A stretch of DNA of 64,000 nucleotides from Enterococcus mundtii. GTDB lineage: Bacteria > Bacillota > Bacilli > Lactobacillales > Enterococcaceae. Under the pieces are notes generated by a model, which searched no databases, was not told where the DNA came from, and saw only the letters and a program-made list of their open reading frames with translations. The position numbers and the translations under genes are program-made. Where the stretch lies: NCBI RefSeq assembly GCF_002813755.1, contig NZ_CP018061.1:62001-126000 (forward strand), in the 5' to 3' direction. This document shows, piece after piece, positions 16,736 to 25,693 of the stretch (positions are counted from its first letter, which is position 1; every line of letters starts with the position of its first letter).

Positions 16736-18190
16736 ATGACAGACTCAAAATCTACCAAACAACTGTCAACGTTAACGTTTATTGGGATGACTTGCGCTTT
16801 AGTCGCAAGCGTCCGTAATATTCCTGATGTCGCTGCCACTGGTTGGACGATGTTGTTTTATATGTTAGTCGCTGTACTCTTTTATGCGTTTCCGATCTCT
16901 CTGATTTCAGGAGAGTTTGCAGGGATGTTTCCTCAAAAGGGAGGGCCAGAACTATGGGTCTCTCAATCCCTCGGTAGAAAATGGGGATTTGTCGTCTCTT
17001 GGCTTTTATGGGTTCAAATGTTTCCAGGAATGGTCATGGTTGCCTCAGCACTTGCCCCATTGTTTGGCAACATGGTCAATAACGTCCCATTGGGCTTGAA
17101 TAGTAAATTCACATTACTCGTGATTTTAGTCGTTTATTGGATCATCACACTATTGAACTTAAAATTCGACATGGCAAAAATTGGCGGGAAAATCGGTGTC
17201 TGGTTGGGGTTGTATATCCCGTTGGCATTAATGCTCCTATTGGGTGTCGCAGCATGGATCAAGGTCGGTATCATGCCAAATGGAACATTAGGAAAATTTT
17301 CTTGGGATCTTTTAGTTCCCGATCCAAGTACTGCAAAATCATTCGTTTATTTTGCACCGATCATGTTCATTTTTACTGGAATCGAAATGTCTTCTGTTTA
17401 TATCACTCGATTGGCACATCCAGTTAAAACTTATATACGCGGTATTTTCGCTGCGTTAGTCTTTTTATTTGTAGTAAACACGCTGAATGCGTTAGTCGTT
17501 GCCAATGTGGTACCAAAGGGTCAAATGGAGTTGAATAATATTGCCCAATCCATTTCGATCGATTGCCAAATTCTTGGCTTGCCACATATGATTGTGAACC
17601 TATTCAGCTTACTTGTATTTGTCGGTGTCGCTGTACAATTGTCTGCTTGGGCTTCTGGTCCAGCCAAAACTGTTACAGAAAGTGCAAGAAAAGGCGCGTA
17701 TCCTCCTCGTTTCAATTTTTGGAAAACCAATGAATTTGATGTGTCAAAAGCGGTGATCTTGACACAATCTATTATCATTTCTGTGTTTGCCCTATTCTAT
17801 TTATTGATTCCAGGAGTCAATCAAGCATTTTTGATGTTAGTAAATGCAACGACAGTGATTTATTGTATCGTCTATCTCATCATGGGTGTCGCATTCTTAC
17901 GTTTTAGAAAAACAAATCCGGCTATCCCTCGTCCATTTCGAATTGGTAAAAAAGAGGGAAATGGGAATCTCGGTGCTTGGCTTGTTGTGTTAGTCTTATT
18001 TGCAGCAATCGTTTTTTCTGTCGGACTTACATTAAAAGCTGGTACGTGGATCAACTTTGTGGCTGTCGTATTGATCAGCGGCATTCTTTTTGTTGCCCCA
18101 TTATGTATCGAAAAAATTAGAAAACCTTCTTGGGAACAAGAAATAAAAAACAAATTGAGTGAACAAAAATCAATGAAGCAATCGGAGTAA
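16736..18190 (+). CDS. tyrP: APC-family amino acid/amine antiporter (TyrP/GadC-like)
   Basis: 484 aa with about twelve hydrophobic segments. The N-terminal segment LTFIGMTCALVASVRNIPD and GEFAGMFPQKGGPELWVSQ match glutamate/GABA-type antiporters of the APC superfamily. It is predicted to exchange external tyrosine for internal tyramine, which with the decarboxylase generates proton motive force and acid resistance. AGAAGGATCG precedes ATG 16736 and the spacing to the decarboxylase indicates an operon. No obvious terminator follows; an inverted repeat at 18251-18276 comes next. Confidence 0.88.
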   Translation: MTDSKSTKQLSTLTFIGMTCALVASVRNIPDVAATGWTMLFYMLVAVLFYAFPISLISGEFAGMFPQKGGPELWVSQSLGRKWGFVVSWLLWVQMFPGMVMVASALAPLFGNMVNNVPLGLNSKFTLLVILVVYWIITLLNLKFDMAKIGGKIGVWLGLYIPLALMLLLGVAAWIKVGIMPNGTLGKFSWDLLVPDPSTAKSFVYFAPIMFIFTGIEMSSVYITRLAHPVKTYIRGIFAALVFLFVVNTLNALVVANVVPKGQMELNNIAQSISIDCQILGLPHMIVNLFSLLVFVGVAVQLSAWASGPAKTVTESARKGAYPPRFNFWKTNEFDVSKAVILTQSIIISVFALFYLLIPGVNQAFLMLVNATTVIYCIVYLIMGVAFLRFRKTNPAIPRPFRIGKKEGNGNLGAWLVVLVLFAAIVFSVGLTLKAGTWINFVAVVLISGILFVAPLCIEKIRKPSWEQEIKNKLSEQKSMKQSE

Positions 18191-18250
18191 AGGGGAAAAA
18201 TTTCGTTTGAAAAGCAAACCTAGAAACCTGGCTCATATTAAATCACACTA

Positions 18251-18276
18251 ATTATTTCATGTTTGCCTGAAATAAT
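18251..18276. promoter_or_regulatory. Inverted repeat upstream of the P-type ATPase gene
   Basis: ATTATTTCA-(8 nt)-TGAAATAAT is a perfect 9-bp repeat with no following T tract, so an operator is more likely than a terminator. It lies about 70 bp ahead of the ATPase start. Confidence 0.5.
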
Positions 18277-18343
18277 CGACATAAGAAACCCTCCTTCTTA
18301 CGTATAATAAGTATTATCAAATGAAATACAGGAGGGATTGCCG

Positions 18344-20893
18344 ATGACATGGTACAAAGAAACTGCTGAACAAACAATGAATAAATTAAAGACGACCAAA
18401 GATGGTCTTTCAAATCAAGAACGTACCAGTCGTTTAGAAATACAAGGACGAAATGAAATAGAAGTGAAAAAGAAAGTCAGTCCGCTTCGGAAGTTTTTGA
18501 AGCATTTTACGGATTTGTTGATGATCATCCTGATGGTGGCTTCTGTCTTGAAGTTTTTAACGGGTGATTATATTGAAGGTAGTATTATTTTACTTGTAGT
18601 GATCATCAATAGTTTTGTTGGTTATTGGCAAGAAAGAAAAGCAGAAGAGTCACTCAATGGGCTAAAAAGTTTAATGAGTCAAGACGCAGTGGTTCTTTCT
18701 GAAGGCGTCAAGAAAAGTATCCCTGCCACTGAGATCGTGCAAGGGGATATAGTTAGTTTAACAGCTGGAGATGTCGTGCCTGCCGATATTCGTTTAGTCG
18801 AAACATATGGTTTGATGATCGAAGAAGCTGCGTTGACCGGTGAATCCGATGCGGTAGAGAAAATGAGTGAGCCGTTAGTCGATGAATTAGGCGCAGGAGA
18901 TCAACTCAATATGGCTTTTTCAGGTACACTTGTCCAAGCTGGATCGGCGCTTGGTGTCGTCGTTGAAACAGGGAATACGACAGAGATTGGTAAAATCAAT
19001 CAGGCATTACAATCAGTTCAACAACAAACGACCCCTTTGGTTCGCAAGATCCATCAGTTGAACAAGCAAATCTTCAGAGGAATCGTTTTTCTAAGTTTAT
19101 TCTTGATTTTCTTTACCTCATTTAGGTATGGCTTAGAATGGAACTTTTTATTCTCAACGATCATTGCGTTGATCGTTTCTATGATCCCCGAAGGCTTGCC
19201 AGCGGTATTGACGATGATCCTCTCACTGGGGGTCAATGAAATGGCACAAGAACAAGCGATTATCAAAGGACTACCTTCCGTTGAAACACTTGGTTCAATG
19301 ACGGTGATCTGTTCAGATAAAACGGGTACGTTGACTAAAAATGAAATGACTGTTGTGGAAACAATGACAGAAGATGAGACACGCTTACTTGAAATCATGA
19401 AAAATTGTCAAGAAGTGCAAACGAAAGATGATCAAGTAGTTGAAACGTTGAGTGGCAATCCAACTGAGCTGGCTTTATTACGATACACAGCTGAACAGAA
19501 TCTTCCCCTAAAAACGGCGCTTGCTAAACTGCCATTTAGCTCAAGTTATAAATATATGGCAACATTGCATGAAGAACAGGACCATGCAGTAGTGTTTGTC
19601 AAAGGAGCGCCAGAAGTTTTATTATCGAAATCTTCTTTGTCACAATCAGAACAGCAACAATGGATCAACCAAGCATCACAACTAGCAAAAAAAGGCCAAC
19701 GTGTATTAGGGTTCGCCTACAAGCAATTGCCTATTGAGCAAGAGTTAGACCATGCACAGTTGCAACAACTGACATTTGTTGGGATTGCAGGAATCATTGA
19801 TCCACCAAAAGAGAGTGCGATCCAAGCGGTAAGAGAGTGTCAGCAAGCAGGGATCTCGGTGAAAATGATTACTGGTGACCATAAAGACACAGCCCAAGCA
19901 ATTGCTGATCAAATCGGGTTGAAGCATACGAGTAATGTCCTTGAAGGAATCGATATCGATCGACTCTCTGATCAAGATTTAGCGAAGAGAGTGAGCAAAG
20001 TCGATGTCTTTGCTCGAACGACTCCGGAGCATAAATTAAGGATCGTAGAAGCTTTGCAGAAAAATGGTGAAATCGTTGGGATGACTGGTGATGGTGTCAA
20101 TGATGCGCCAGCATTGAAACGAGCAGATGTAGGAATCGCTATGGGGATCAAAGGAAGTGAAGTCAGTAAACAAGCCGCAGATATGGTTTTAGGCGATGAC
20201 AACTTCCATACGATCGCTAAAGCAGTCAAAGAAGGACGTCGGATTTTAGATAATTTACAAAAAACGATCAGCTTCTTCTTACCTACATCTTTAGCACAAG
20301 GTTTGGTGATCATCTGGGCATTACTTGCGAATCAGCCATTGCCTTTGACACCGATCCAAATCTTATGGGTCAATATGGTGACAACAATCACGTTATCCTA
20401 TGCGTTAGGTTTTGAACAAGCAAGTAAAGACACGATGAGTCGGCCACCAAGAGATCCCAACCAAGGGATTTTGACTAAGTACAATGTTTTCCGGATTTTC
20501 TATGTGTCCCTCTTGATCATTATCCCAGCTTATTGGTTGGCAATGCAGTTTGAAGGTCAAGCATTACAACAAACTGTTCTTTTACAAAACATTGTTGCTG
20601 CCCAAGCCGTCTATATGATCAATTGTCGTGAGCAAGTCGATGCTTCATTGAATAAAGGCTTCTTCCAAAATAAATTCTTATTTATTTCATTAGGTATTTT
20701 ATTTGTCCTCCAAACTGGAGTCATTTATCTACCCTTTGCGCAACAAGTCATTGAAACAACAAGTTTGAGCTTTGCTCAACATTTACCAATCCTTGCAAAT
20801 GTACTTCTATTATTTACAATCGTAGAAGTTGAGAAACGAATCAGTAAAACATGGATCAAAAGAAAAGAAAGAGAAGCTTTTGCCGGTAACTGA
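18344..20893 (+). CDS. P-type cation-transporting ATPase (type II)
   Basis: 849 aa from ATG 18344, chosen because GGAGGG is 7 nt upstream; an in-frame TTG at 18338 touches that site. Domains: N-terminal cation-ATPase segment, actuator with TGES, phosphorylation motif DKTGTLTKNE (Asp325), nucleotide domain with KGAPEVLL, hinge MTGDGVNDAPALK, and about ten membrane segments. The M4 motif PEGLPAVLTM is like Ca2+ pumps, but M6 reads LWVNMVTTITLSYALGFE, without the Asp of the N-x-x-x-D calcium ligand set, so Na+ or another cation is possible. It is monocistronic with its own terminator. Expected in the plasma membrane for ion efflux. Confidence 0.92.
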   Translation: MTWYKETAEQTMNKLKTTKDGLSNQERTSRLEIQGRNEIEVKKKVSPLRKFLKHFTDLLMIILMVASVLKFLTGDYIEGSIILLVVIINSFVGYWQERKAEESLNGLKSLMSQDAVVLSEGVKKSIPATEIVQGDIVSLTAGDVVPADIRLVETYGLMIEEAALTGESDAVEKMSEPLVDELGAGDQLNMAFSGTLVQAGSALGVVVETGNTTEIGKINQALQSVQQQTTPLVRKIHQLNKQIFRGIVFLSLFLIFFTSFRYGLEWNFLFSTIIALIVSMIPEGLPAVLTMILSLGVNEMAQEQAIIKGLPSVETLGSMTVICSDKTGTLTKNEMTVVETMTEDETRLLEIMKNCQEVQTKDDQVVETLSGNPTELALLRYTAEQNLPLKTALAKLPFSSSYKYMATLHEEQDHAVVFVKGAPEVLLSKSSLSQSEQQQWINQASQLAKKGQRVLGFAYKQLPIEQELDHAQLQQLTFVGIAGIIDPPKESAIQAVRECQQAGISVKMITGDHKDTAQAIADQIGLKHTSNVLEGIDIDRLSDQDLAKRVSKVDVFARTTPEHKLRIVEALQKNGEIVGMTGDGVNDAPALKRADVGIAMGIKGSEVSKQAADMVLGDDNFHTIAKAVKEGRRILDNLQKTISFFLPTSLAQGLVIIWALLANQPLPLTPIQILWVNMVTTITLSYALGFEQASKDTMSRPPRDPNQGILTKYNVFRIFYVSLLIIIPAYWLAMQFEGQALQQTVLLQNIVAAQAVYMINCREQVDASLNKGFFQNKFLFISLGILFVLQTGVIYLPFAQQVIETTSLSFAQHLPILANVLLLFTIVEVEKRISKTWIKRKEREAFAGN

Positions 20894-20922
20894 GAATCGT
20901 CGATCGTTCAAGAGATAAAGGC

Positions 20923-20970
20923 AAAGCGGCAGTCTTCCCCTAGGTTACAGTAGAGGAAGGCTGTCGCTTT
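20923..20970 (+). terminator. Terminator of the P-type ATPase gene
   Basis: AAAGCGGCAGTCTTCC pairs with GGAAGGCTGTCGCTTT (with wobbles), followed by TTTT. Confidence 0.88.
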
Positions 20971-20977
20971 TTCTGTC

Positions 20978-21012
20978 TTATTACTCAGTGCTGAACGCTT
21001 CTTTCACAACCT
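20978..21012. repeat. 35-bp direct repeat, copy 1
   Basis: The 35 bases starting TTATTACTCAGTGCTGAACG and ending CTTTCACAACCT recur exactly at 21095-21129, 117 bp away. The second copy ends at the stop codon of the minus-strand Mga-like gene; the terminator of that gene lies between the copies. Confidence 0.9.
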
Positions 21013-21052
21013 GATAAATGGTGTTCAAGAAGCAACACTTCAATAATAAGCC

Positions 21053-21087
21053 AAAAAAATCAAAAATGAAAAAGCCATTTTCGATTT
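21053..21087 (-). terminator. Terminator of the second Mga-like gene
   Basis: On the minus strand AAATCGAAAATG pairs with CATTTTTGATTT (one wobble) and runs into seven T. Confidence 0.78.
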
Positions 21088-21094
21088 TCCTGTT

Positions 21095-21129
21095 TTATTA
21101 CTCAGTGCTGAACGCTTCTTTCACAACCT
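21095..21129. repeat. 35-bp direct repeat, copy 2
   Basis: Exact second copy of 20978-21012. Its last base is the final base of the stop codon of the Mga-like gene read on the minus strand, so the duplicated unit begins right after a coding sequence. Confidence 0.9.
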
Positions 21130-22571
21130 TACAAATAACTTCTAAATGTGAGTTCGGTCAATTGGTCGAGCTCATTTTTTGTTGGTATGGTAGAGATGTA
21201 GATGATTGGTATCGGGACTTGGTCGAGGGGGGTGTTTGAGACGAACAAGTCGCTTTTATGGAACGTGATGTCAGAAAGTTGAGATAATTCTACTGGAATC
21301 AACTGAACTCGTTTCCCAAAGTAATCATTTAATTCTTGTTGCAAAAAGGCTTTCCAAGAGGGTTCGCCTTGAAAGAAGAAATACAGGTTCAATTTATTTG
21401 GACGAACGGATAAGATCGCTTGCTGGATCAAAAATGATAAGAGGCGTAGAAAGTATTCGTCTTCTTGGACAGGTAACTCTTGTTTCAGTTGCTCAAGTAA
21501 TTCTTGTTTGAATGGGTACAACTGTGGATATTGTTGCTCATATTCTTCCAAGAAATAGTGATACTGCAAATTCAACTGCTCGATCAAGATAGGTGATTCA
21601 TGATATTTCAACAATAACAAGATCAAGTTATCCGCAAGTTTTGTCTCGTTTAGTTTTTCTAAGTGCAAGGTATCAGCTAAATCCTGAACGAATTGTTTGA
21701 TCTTGCCCGAAAAAGGATAACTTTGCAAGATATCTGCTACGGGTTCTTGGTATTGATTGTTGTAATTCCAACTTTCTAAAAAGCAAAAGAAAGCAAAAAT
21801 CAATTCATCTTTTTGTAAATAAACGCCTTCTAATTCATAAAGCGTGGTCAATTCAGTCGCATACGTGGAGTAAAGAGTATCTTCAGGTTCAAAGAAAGAG
21901 TCCTCGATACGGCAGTTTGCCTTAACACGTATCGTGTTGATGAAAAACCAGCAAATGCCAAAAATCTCTTCTGTTTCAACAGAAAAAGGGGTTTGCTTCA
22001 AGCGTTTCAAAAAACGAAAGTAATGGGATTCATGGATGGAATAATCTTCAAAAAAATAATTATTATGAGTAAATGGCATCAAAAGACGATGATAAAACAA
22101 GCGGATCGCATTCTCAGAACCACTCATCGTACTTGTATATTTTGTCAGCTTGATCTGTAACCCATAACGAAGGAGTTGGCGATTGACTTTTCTTGTATGG
22201 CGTTTCAGCGTTTCGTAAGAAAGTCCATTGGCTGCTAAGAAATTGGTTGTGGAACATTCCTTTGTAAACAATAGTTCTTTGATCAATTGTACACTAACGG
22301 ATTGCTTTAGAAACAATTCCCACAGATCATTGGCAAGTAGATTTTGTTGGTTGAGTAAACGAATCCCTGACTGATCACTATCGATCAACCAGCCATCAGG
22401 TAACTGTGAACGGATCACTTGTAAATCGGAAAAAATCGTACGTTCCGTTGTATTTGTTTCTTCAGCAAGCTCATTGACAGTGATTTTGGGATGGTTTAAA
22501 AGTAGTTCAATCAACGTGACTTGTCGTTGTAAATCTTTTTCAGTGATGATTTGATGCATGAGCGAGTACAT
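21129..22571 (-). CDS. Mga-like transcriptional regulator
   Basis: 480 aa. The N-terminal HTH region reads TVNELAEETNTTERTIFSDL, typical of Mga/PRD-type regulators, followed by a second HTH-like part (FLAANGLSYETLKRHTRKV). The helical central part has PRD-like length and the C-terminal alpha/beta part resembles an EIIB fold. GGAGGG precedes ATG 22571. It is divergent from the NUDIX gene by 116 bp. The target is unknown; the divergent gene is one candidate. Confidence 0.82.
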   Translation of the reverse strand: MYSLMHQIITEKDLQRQVTLIELLLNHPKITVNELAEETNTTERTIFSDLQVIRSQLPDGWLIDSDQSGIRLLNQQNLLANDLWELFLKQSVSVQLIKELLFTKECSTTNFLAANGLSYETLKRHTRKVNRQLLRYGLQIKLTKYTSTMSGSENAIRLFYHRLLMPFTHNNYFFEDYSIHESHYFRFLKRLKQTPFSVETEEIFGICWFFINTIRVKANCRIEDSFFEPEDTLYSTYATELTTLYELEGVYLQKDELIFAFFCFLESWNYNNQYQEPVADILQSYPFSGKIKQFVQDLADTLHLEKLNETKLADNLILLLLKYHESPILIEQLNLQYHYFLEEYEQQYPQLYPFKQELLEQLKQELPVQEDEYFLRLLSFLIQQAILSVRPNKLNLYFFFQGEPSWKAFLQQELNDYFGKRVQLIPVELSQLSDITFHKSDLFVSNTPLDQVPIPIIYISTIPTKNELDQLTELTFRSYL

Positions 22572-22687
22572 CCAACATCCCTCCTTTTAAAACAAATTAT
22601 AACACAATCCTTGACTTACATAAGCGGTTTCTTGTAGTTTTGGAGTAAGAGATAACAGCGTGGATTTATTGAAAGGAATGAATTGTA

Positions 22688-23287
22688 ATGACAACAAAAA
22701 ACGAAAAATACAAACGTTTATTAGCGATCGCAGAAGCCGGTCTCTTCTATGGCAAAGATCCATTTGACGAAGAACGTTACCAAGAATTGAAAGCGATCGC
22801 TTTATCATTATTAAGTAATGGCGACAAGGAAATCGAAGAACGCCTTGAATTTATTTTAGAACAAAATGAAGGGTATCCAACACCCAAAGTCGATGTACGT
22901 GCCTTTATCAAACAAGAGGATAAAGTACTGTTAGTGGAAGACAGCCATACAAAAGAATGGGCATTACCGGGTGGTTTTGCGGAAATCGGCTATTCACCAA
23001 AGGAAAATATCGAAAAAGAGGTGAAAGAAGAAACTGGGCTAACAGTGACGGTGGATCAACTACTGGCGATTTTTGATACCAATACCCGAAAAGATATTCC
23101 ACAAGCCTTTCAATACTATAAAGTCATTTTTGGATGTTCGATCATCGGAGGTTCTTTTATCACAAATAATGAAACTTCAAACAGCGCCTTTTTTGCATTG
23201 GACGATTTACCTACTCTTTCCCAAAAACGGACGACAGAAGAACAGCTTGCGATCTTAGCGACAGGTCATTTGCCTTATTTTGACTGA
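22688..23287 (+). CDS. NUDIX hydrolase with N-terminal extension
   Basis: 199 aa. The NUDIX box (about residues 97-119) has the G-x5-E-x7-(K)E-x2-EE-x-G pattern, with Lys in place of the usual Arg. About 65 residues precede the domain and match the helical N-terminal domain seen in NDP-X hydrolases of Firmicutes (AEAGLFYGKDPFDEERYQEL). It should hydrolyse a nucleoside diphosphate linked to another moiety, using Mg2+, in the cytosol. AAAGGAATG lies upstream of ATG 22688. It ends just before a MarR operator. Confidence 0.9.
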   Translation: MTTKNEKYKRLLAIAEAGLFYGKDPFDEERYQELKAIALSLLSNGDKEIEERLEFILEQNEGYPTPKVDVRAFIKQEDKVLLVEDSHTKEWALPGGFAEIGYSPKENIEKEVKEETGLTVTVDQLLAIFDTNTRKDIPQAFQYYKVIFGCSIIGGSFITNNETSNSAFFALDDLPTLSQKRTTEEQLAILATGHLPYFD

Positions 23288-23294
23288 TCAATAT

Positions 23295-23320
23295 ATTTTT
23301 GTTGCATTTGCAACAAAAAT
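23295..23320. promoter_or_regulatory. Perfect palindromic operator of the MarR operon
   Basis: ATTTTTGTTGC-ATTT-GCAACAAAAAT is a perfect 11-bp inverted repeat, with the TTGC/GCAA half-sites typical of MarR-family operators. It lies 35 bp ahead of the MarR start and before a TACAATAAAAGTAC stretch. No T tract follows it, so it is unlikely to be a terminator. Confidence 0.85.
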
Positions 23321-23355
23321 CAGTACAATAAAAGTACAACTAAAGGAGAGAAGAG

Positions 23356-23808
23356 ATGGCTGAGATCATAAGAGAAATCGGCGCGATAGCACGAGCGTTA
23401 GATTCGATCAGTAATATTGAGTTCAAGGAAGTCGCTTTGACGAGGGGGCAATACCTGTATCTCGTTCGGATTTGTGAAAATCCAGGCATCATTCAAGAAA
23501 AAATAGCCGAAATGCTTAAAGTCGATCGAACGACAACTGCCCGTGCGCTGAAAAAGCTGGAAAGTAATGGCTTGATTCGACGTGTAACGGACGAACAGAA
23601 CAAGAAAAATAAAAGGTGTTATCCAACAGCCCAAGGAGAAGAACTTTATCCGATGATCATCCGAGAACACCATCATTCTACGAAAGTCGCTTTAGCTGGC
23701 TTGTCTGAAGAAGAAATCCAACAGTTGGAAAGATTATTGACACACGTAAGGAAAAATATCAGCGAAGACTGGAATTTTGTAAAAAAGGGCAATAAACGCC
23801 TGTATTGA
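23356..23808 (+). CDS. MarR-family transcriptional regulator
   Basis: 150 aa. The winged helix is clear: GIIQEKIAEMLKVDRTTTAR then ALKKLESNGLIRRVTDEQ with the wing, and the C-terminal dimerisation helices. AAAGGAGAG precedes ATG 23356. It is followed by a GNAT acetyltransferase (13 bp) and a B3/4-domain protein (3 bp), all one operon, and is preceded by a perfect palindrome, so autorepression is likely. The inducer is unknown. Confidence 0.92.
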   Translation: MAEIIREIGAIARALDSISNIEFKEVALTRGQYLYLVRICENPGIIQEKIAEMLKVDRTTTARALKKLESNGLIRRVTDEQNKKNKRCYPTAQGEELYPMIIREHHHSTKVALAGLSEEEIQQLERLLTHVRKNISEDWNFVKKGNKRLY

Positions 23809-23821
23809 AAGGAATGTTGGA

Positions 23822-24349
23822 GTGGGAAAGGTAGAAATCAGACCGATTGTGGGAAGTGAAGTAGAACGCCTTCAAGCAATCAGCATTGAAACATACACAG
23901 ATACTTTTGGCGAATATAACACGCAGGCAGATATGGATGCATATCTTTCGCAAGCGTATGATTTGCAGCGATTGACAAAAGAACTGATCCAGCCAGAATC
24001 AGCTTTTTTCTGGGCGCTAGATCATGGCGAAATTGCGGGTTATCTAAAACTGAACATAGGAAAAGCACAATCCGAGGAAATGCCTGAGGATCATCTAGAA
24101 ATCGAACGGATCTATATTCGACCACCCTATAAGAAAAAAGGGATCGGCACTCACTTGATGAACTGGGCGTTGGCTCAAGCGAAAGCACAGGGAAAAACAG
24201 CTGTGTGGTTAGGTGTGTGGGAACATAATGATCCAGCCCAAGCTTTTTACCGTAAGCATGGTTTCATACGCCAAGGACAACATGTGTTTTATATGGGAGA
24301 CGATGCACAGATCGATCATATTTTAGTCAAAAAAATTAACGAGGTGTAA
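23822..24349 (+). CDS. GNAT-family N-acetyltransferase
   Basis: 175 aa from GTG 23822 (AAAGGA 9 nt upstream; the only ATG nearby hits a stop). The acetyl-CoA loop is seen in IERIYIRPPYKKKGIGTHLM (R/K-x-x-G-x-G/A), and the C-terminal AFYRKHGFIRQGQHVFYMG is typical of spermidine/spermine-type or stress-related GNATs. It is the second gene of the MarR operon and ends 3 bp before the next start. Substrate unknown. Confidence 0.9.
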   Translation: MGKVEIRPIVGSEVERLQAISIETYTDTFGEYNTQADMDAYLSQAYDLQRLTKELIQPESAFFWALDHGEIAGYLKLNIGKAQSEEMPEDHLEIERIYIRPPYKKKGIGTHLMNWALAQAKAQGKTAVWLGVWEHNDPAQAFYRKHGFIRQGQHVFYMGDDAQIDHILVKKINEV

Positions 24350-24352
24350 CGA

Positions 24353-25063
24353 ATGAAAAAATTTGTAGCAGATCCATCATTTTGGGAAGTGTTCCCAGAA
24401 GCAAAAATCGAGATCTTAACGGTAGAAGGGATCAATAACGAAGTCGTTGAAGAAAACAAAGCAGATTATTATGACAAATTGAATCGTGCTGCTAAAGAAG
24501 CAAGAAATTATTTAACAGAAGAACCTTTTAGTCAAAATGAAGTGATTGCACAATGGCGTCAAGCGTTTACCCAGTTCAAGACCAAAAAAGGCGCACGTTC
24601 ATCGATCGAGGCACTACTAAAAAGAGCCAGTCAAGGTCGCGAATTTTTCCCGATCAGTCCGTTAGTGGATATCTATAATAGTATCTCTTTGCGCTTTGGC
24701 GTACCCTGTGGCGGAGAAGATCTTGACACGATCGTTGGGGATCTTCATTTGGGTAAAGCCCAAGGTGGAGAAAATTTCTTGCCATTAGGCGCAGAAGCAG
24801 ATGCCCCCGCATTAACAGAAGAAATCATTTATTATGATAAAGAAGGCGCAGTTTGTCGCTGCTTTAACTGGCGTGAAGCGCAACGGACCATGTTAACAGA
24901 AAAAACGACGAACGCTGTATTGGTGATCGAGGCAGTCAACGCACAACAAGCAGAAGTTGCCGGAAAAGCAATGACTGCTTTACAAGAAGACATTGAACGA
25001 ACATTTGGTGTAACGAGTACTAGACAAACAGTGACGAAAGAACAACCAGAAATCACTTTGTGA
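24353..25063 (+). CDS. B3/B4 (PheT-like editing) domain protein
   Basis: 236 aa. The core RSSIEALLKRASQGREF, then SPLVDIYNSISLRFGVPCGG and the later DLHLGKAQGGENFLPLG, matches the stand-alone B3/4 domain related to the editing domain of phenylalanyl-tRNA synthetase beta. Such proteins may clear mischarged tRNAs or bind tRNA; the role in cells is not settled. It is the third gene of the MarR operon, and a terminator lies 33 bp downstream. Confidence 0.88.
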   Translation: MKKFVADPSFWEVFPEAKIEILTVEGINNEVVEENKADYYDKLNRAAKEARNYLTEEPFSQNEVIAQWRQAFTQFKTKKGARSSIEALLKRASQGREFFPISPLVDIYNSISLRFGVPCGGEDLDTIVGDLHLGKAQGGENFLPLGAEADAPALTEEIIYYDKEGAVCRCFNWREAQRTMLTEKTTNAVLVIEAVNAQQAEVAGKAMTALQEDIERTFGVTSTRQTVTKEQPEITL

Positions 25064-25096
25064 CCGGACACGTAGGAAATAACCAAAACGATGGAG

Positions 25097-25141
25097 TCAC
25101 TCGTAATCTTCAAACAAAGCAAACTTGAAGATTGCGGGTGA
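25097..25141 (+). terminator. Terminator of the MarR operon
   Basis: TCACTCGTAATCTTCAA pairs with TTGAAGATTGCGGGTGA (two G-T pairs), followed by TTTGTCTTTT. Confidence 0.8.
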
Positions 25142-25282
25142 TTTGTCTTTTGATCGCTTAACACGAAAATAAGCAACCTTCGCTCAATCATCTTGTGCTT
25201 AATAGCAGTGACTTCCACTAAGTGTGTTTCCGCTTTCGTGCTATAATGAAAACAAGCTTTTATTTAGAGGAGGCGTTGTCAA

Positions 25283-25693
25283 ATGATCCATAAATCTCGT
25301 GTCATGCTATACGTCGAAGATGTCGCGTTAGTCAGTCGGTTTTTCGTTGAGCAATTGAAGGCAGAAATAGTAGAAACGTTGGAATTGCCAGAGGAATATC
25401 AAAGCATTGTCTTGCGTATGTCGCAAGAATTGGAGTTGGCTATTTTTCCTCGGACATTCGTTGAACGATTTTCACCAGAAGTGTTAGGACCACCACCGTC
25501 TATGATTTTCTTTACAGATAAGTTTGACGAACTTTACGAACAAATCGAAACAGCTGGTGAAATTTTGGAGAACAATGGCTTGTTGACGTTTAACTTTTCC
25601 GATCCTGAAGGAAATTTTTTTGTGATGGCAAAATTAGAATCGACAGAAAAAGTAGATGAAAGGGAGACAGAAGATGAAAATCTCGATCACTGA
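25283..25693 (+). CDS. VOC (glyoxalase/bleomycin-resistance fold) family protein
   Basis: 136 aa. One beta-alpha-beta-beta-beta pair is visible: SRVMLYVEDVALVSRFFVEQ at the start and FNFSDPEGNFFVMAKLE near residue 110, the usual VOC strands with the DPEGN turn. The family holds dioxygenases, glyoxalases and resistance proteins; the ligand is unknown. GGAGGCG precedes ATG 25283. Its 3' end overlaps the next small gene by 20 bp, which suggests coupling. Confidence 0.82.
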   Translation: MIHKSRVMLYVEDVALVSRFFVEQLKAEIVETLELPEEYQSIVLRMSQELELAIFPRTFVERFSPEVLGPPPSMIFFTDKFDELYEQIETAGEILENNGLLTFNFSDPEGNFFVMAKLESTEKVDERETEDENLDH

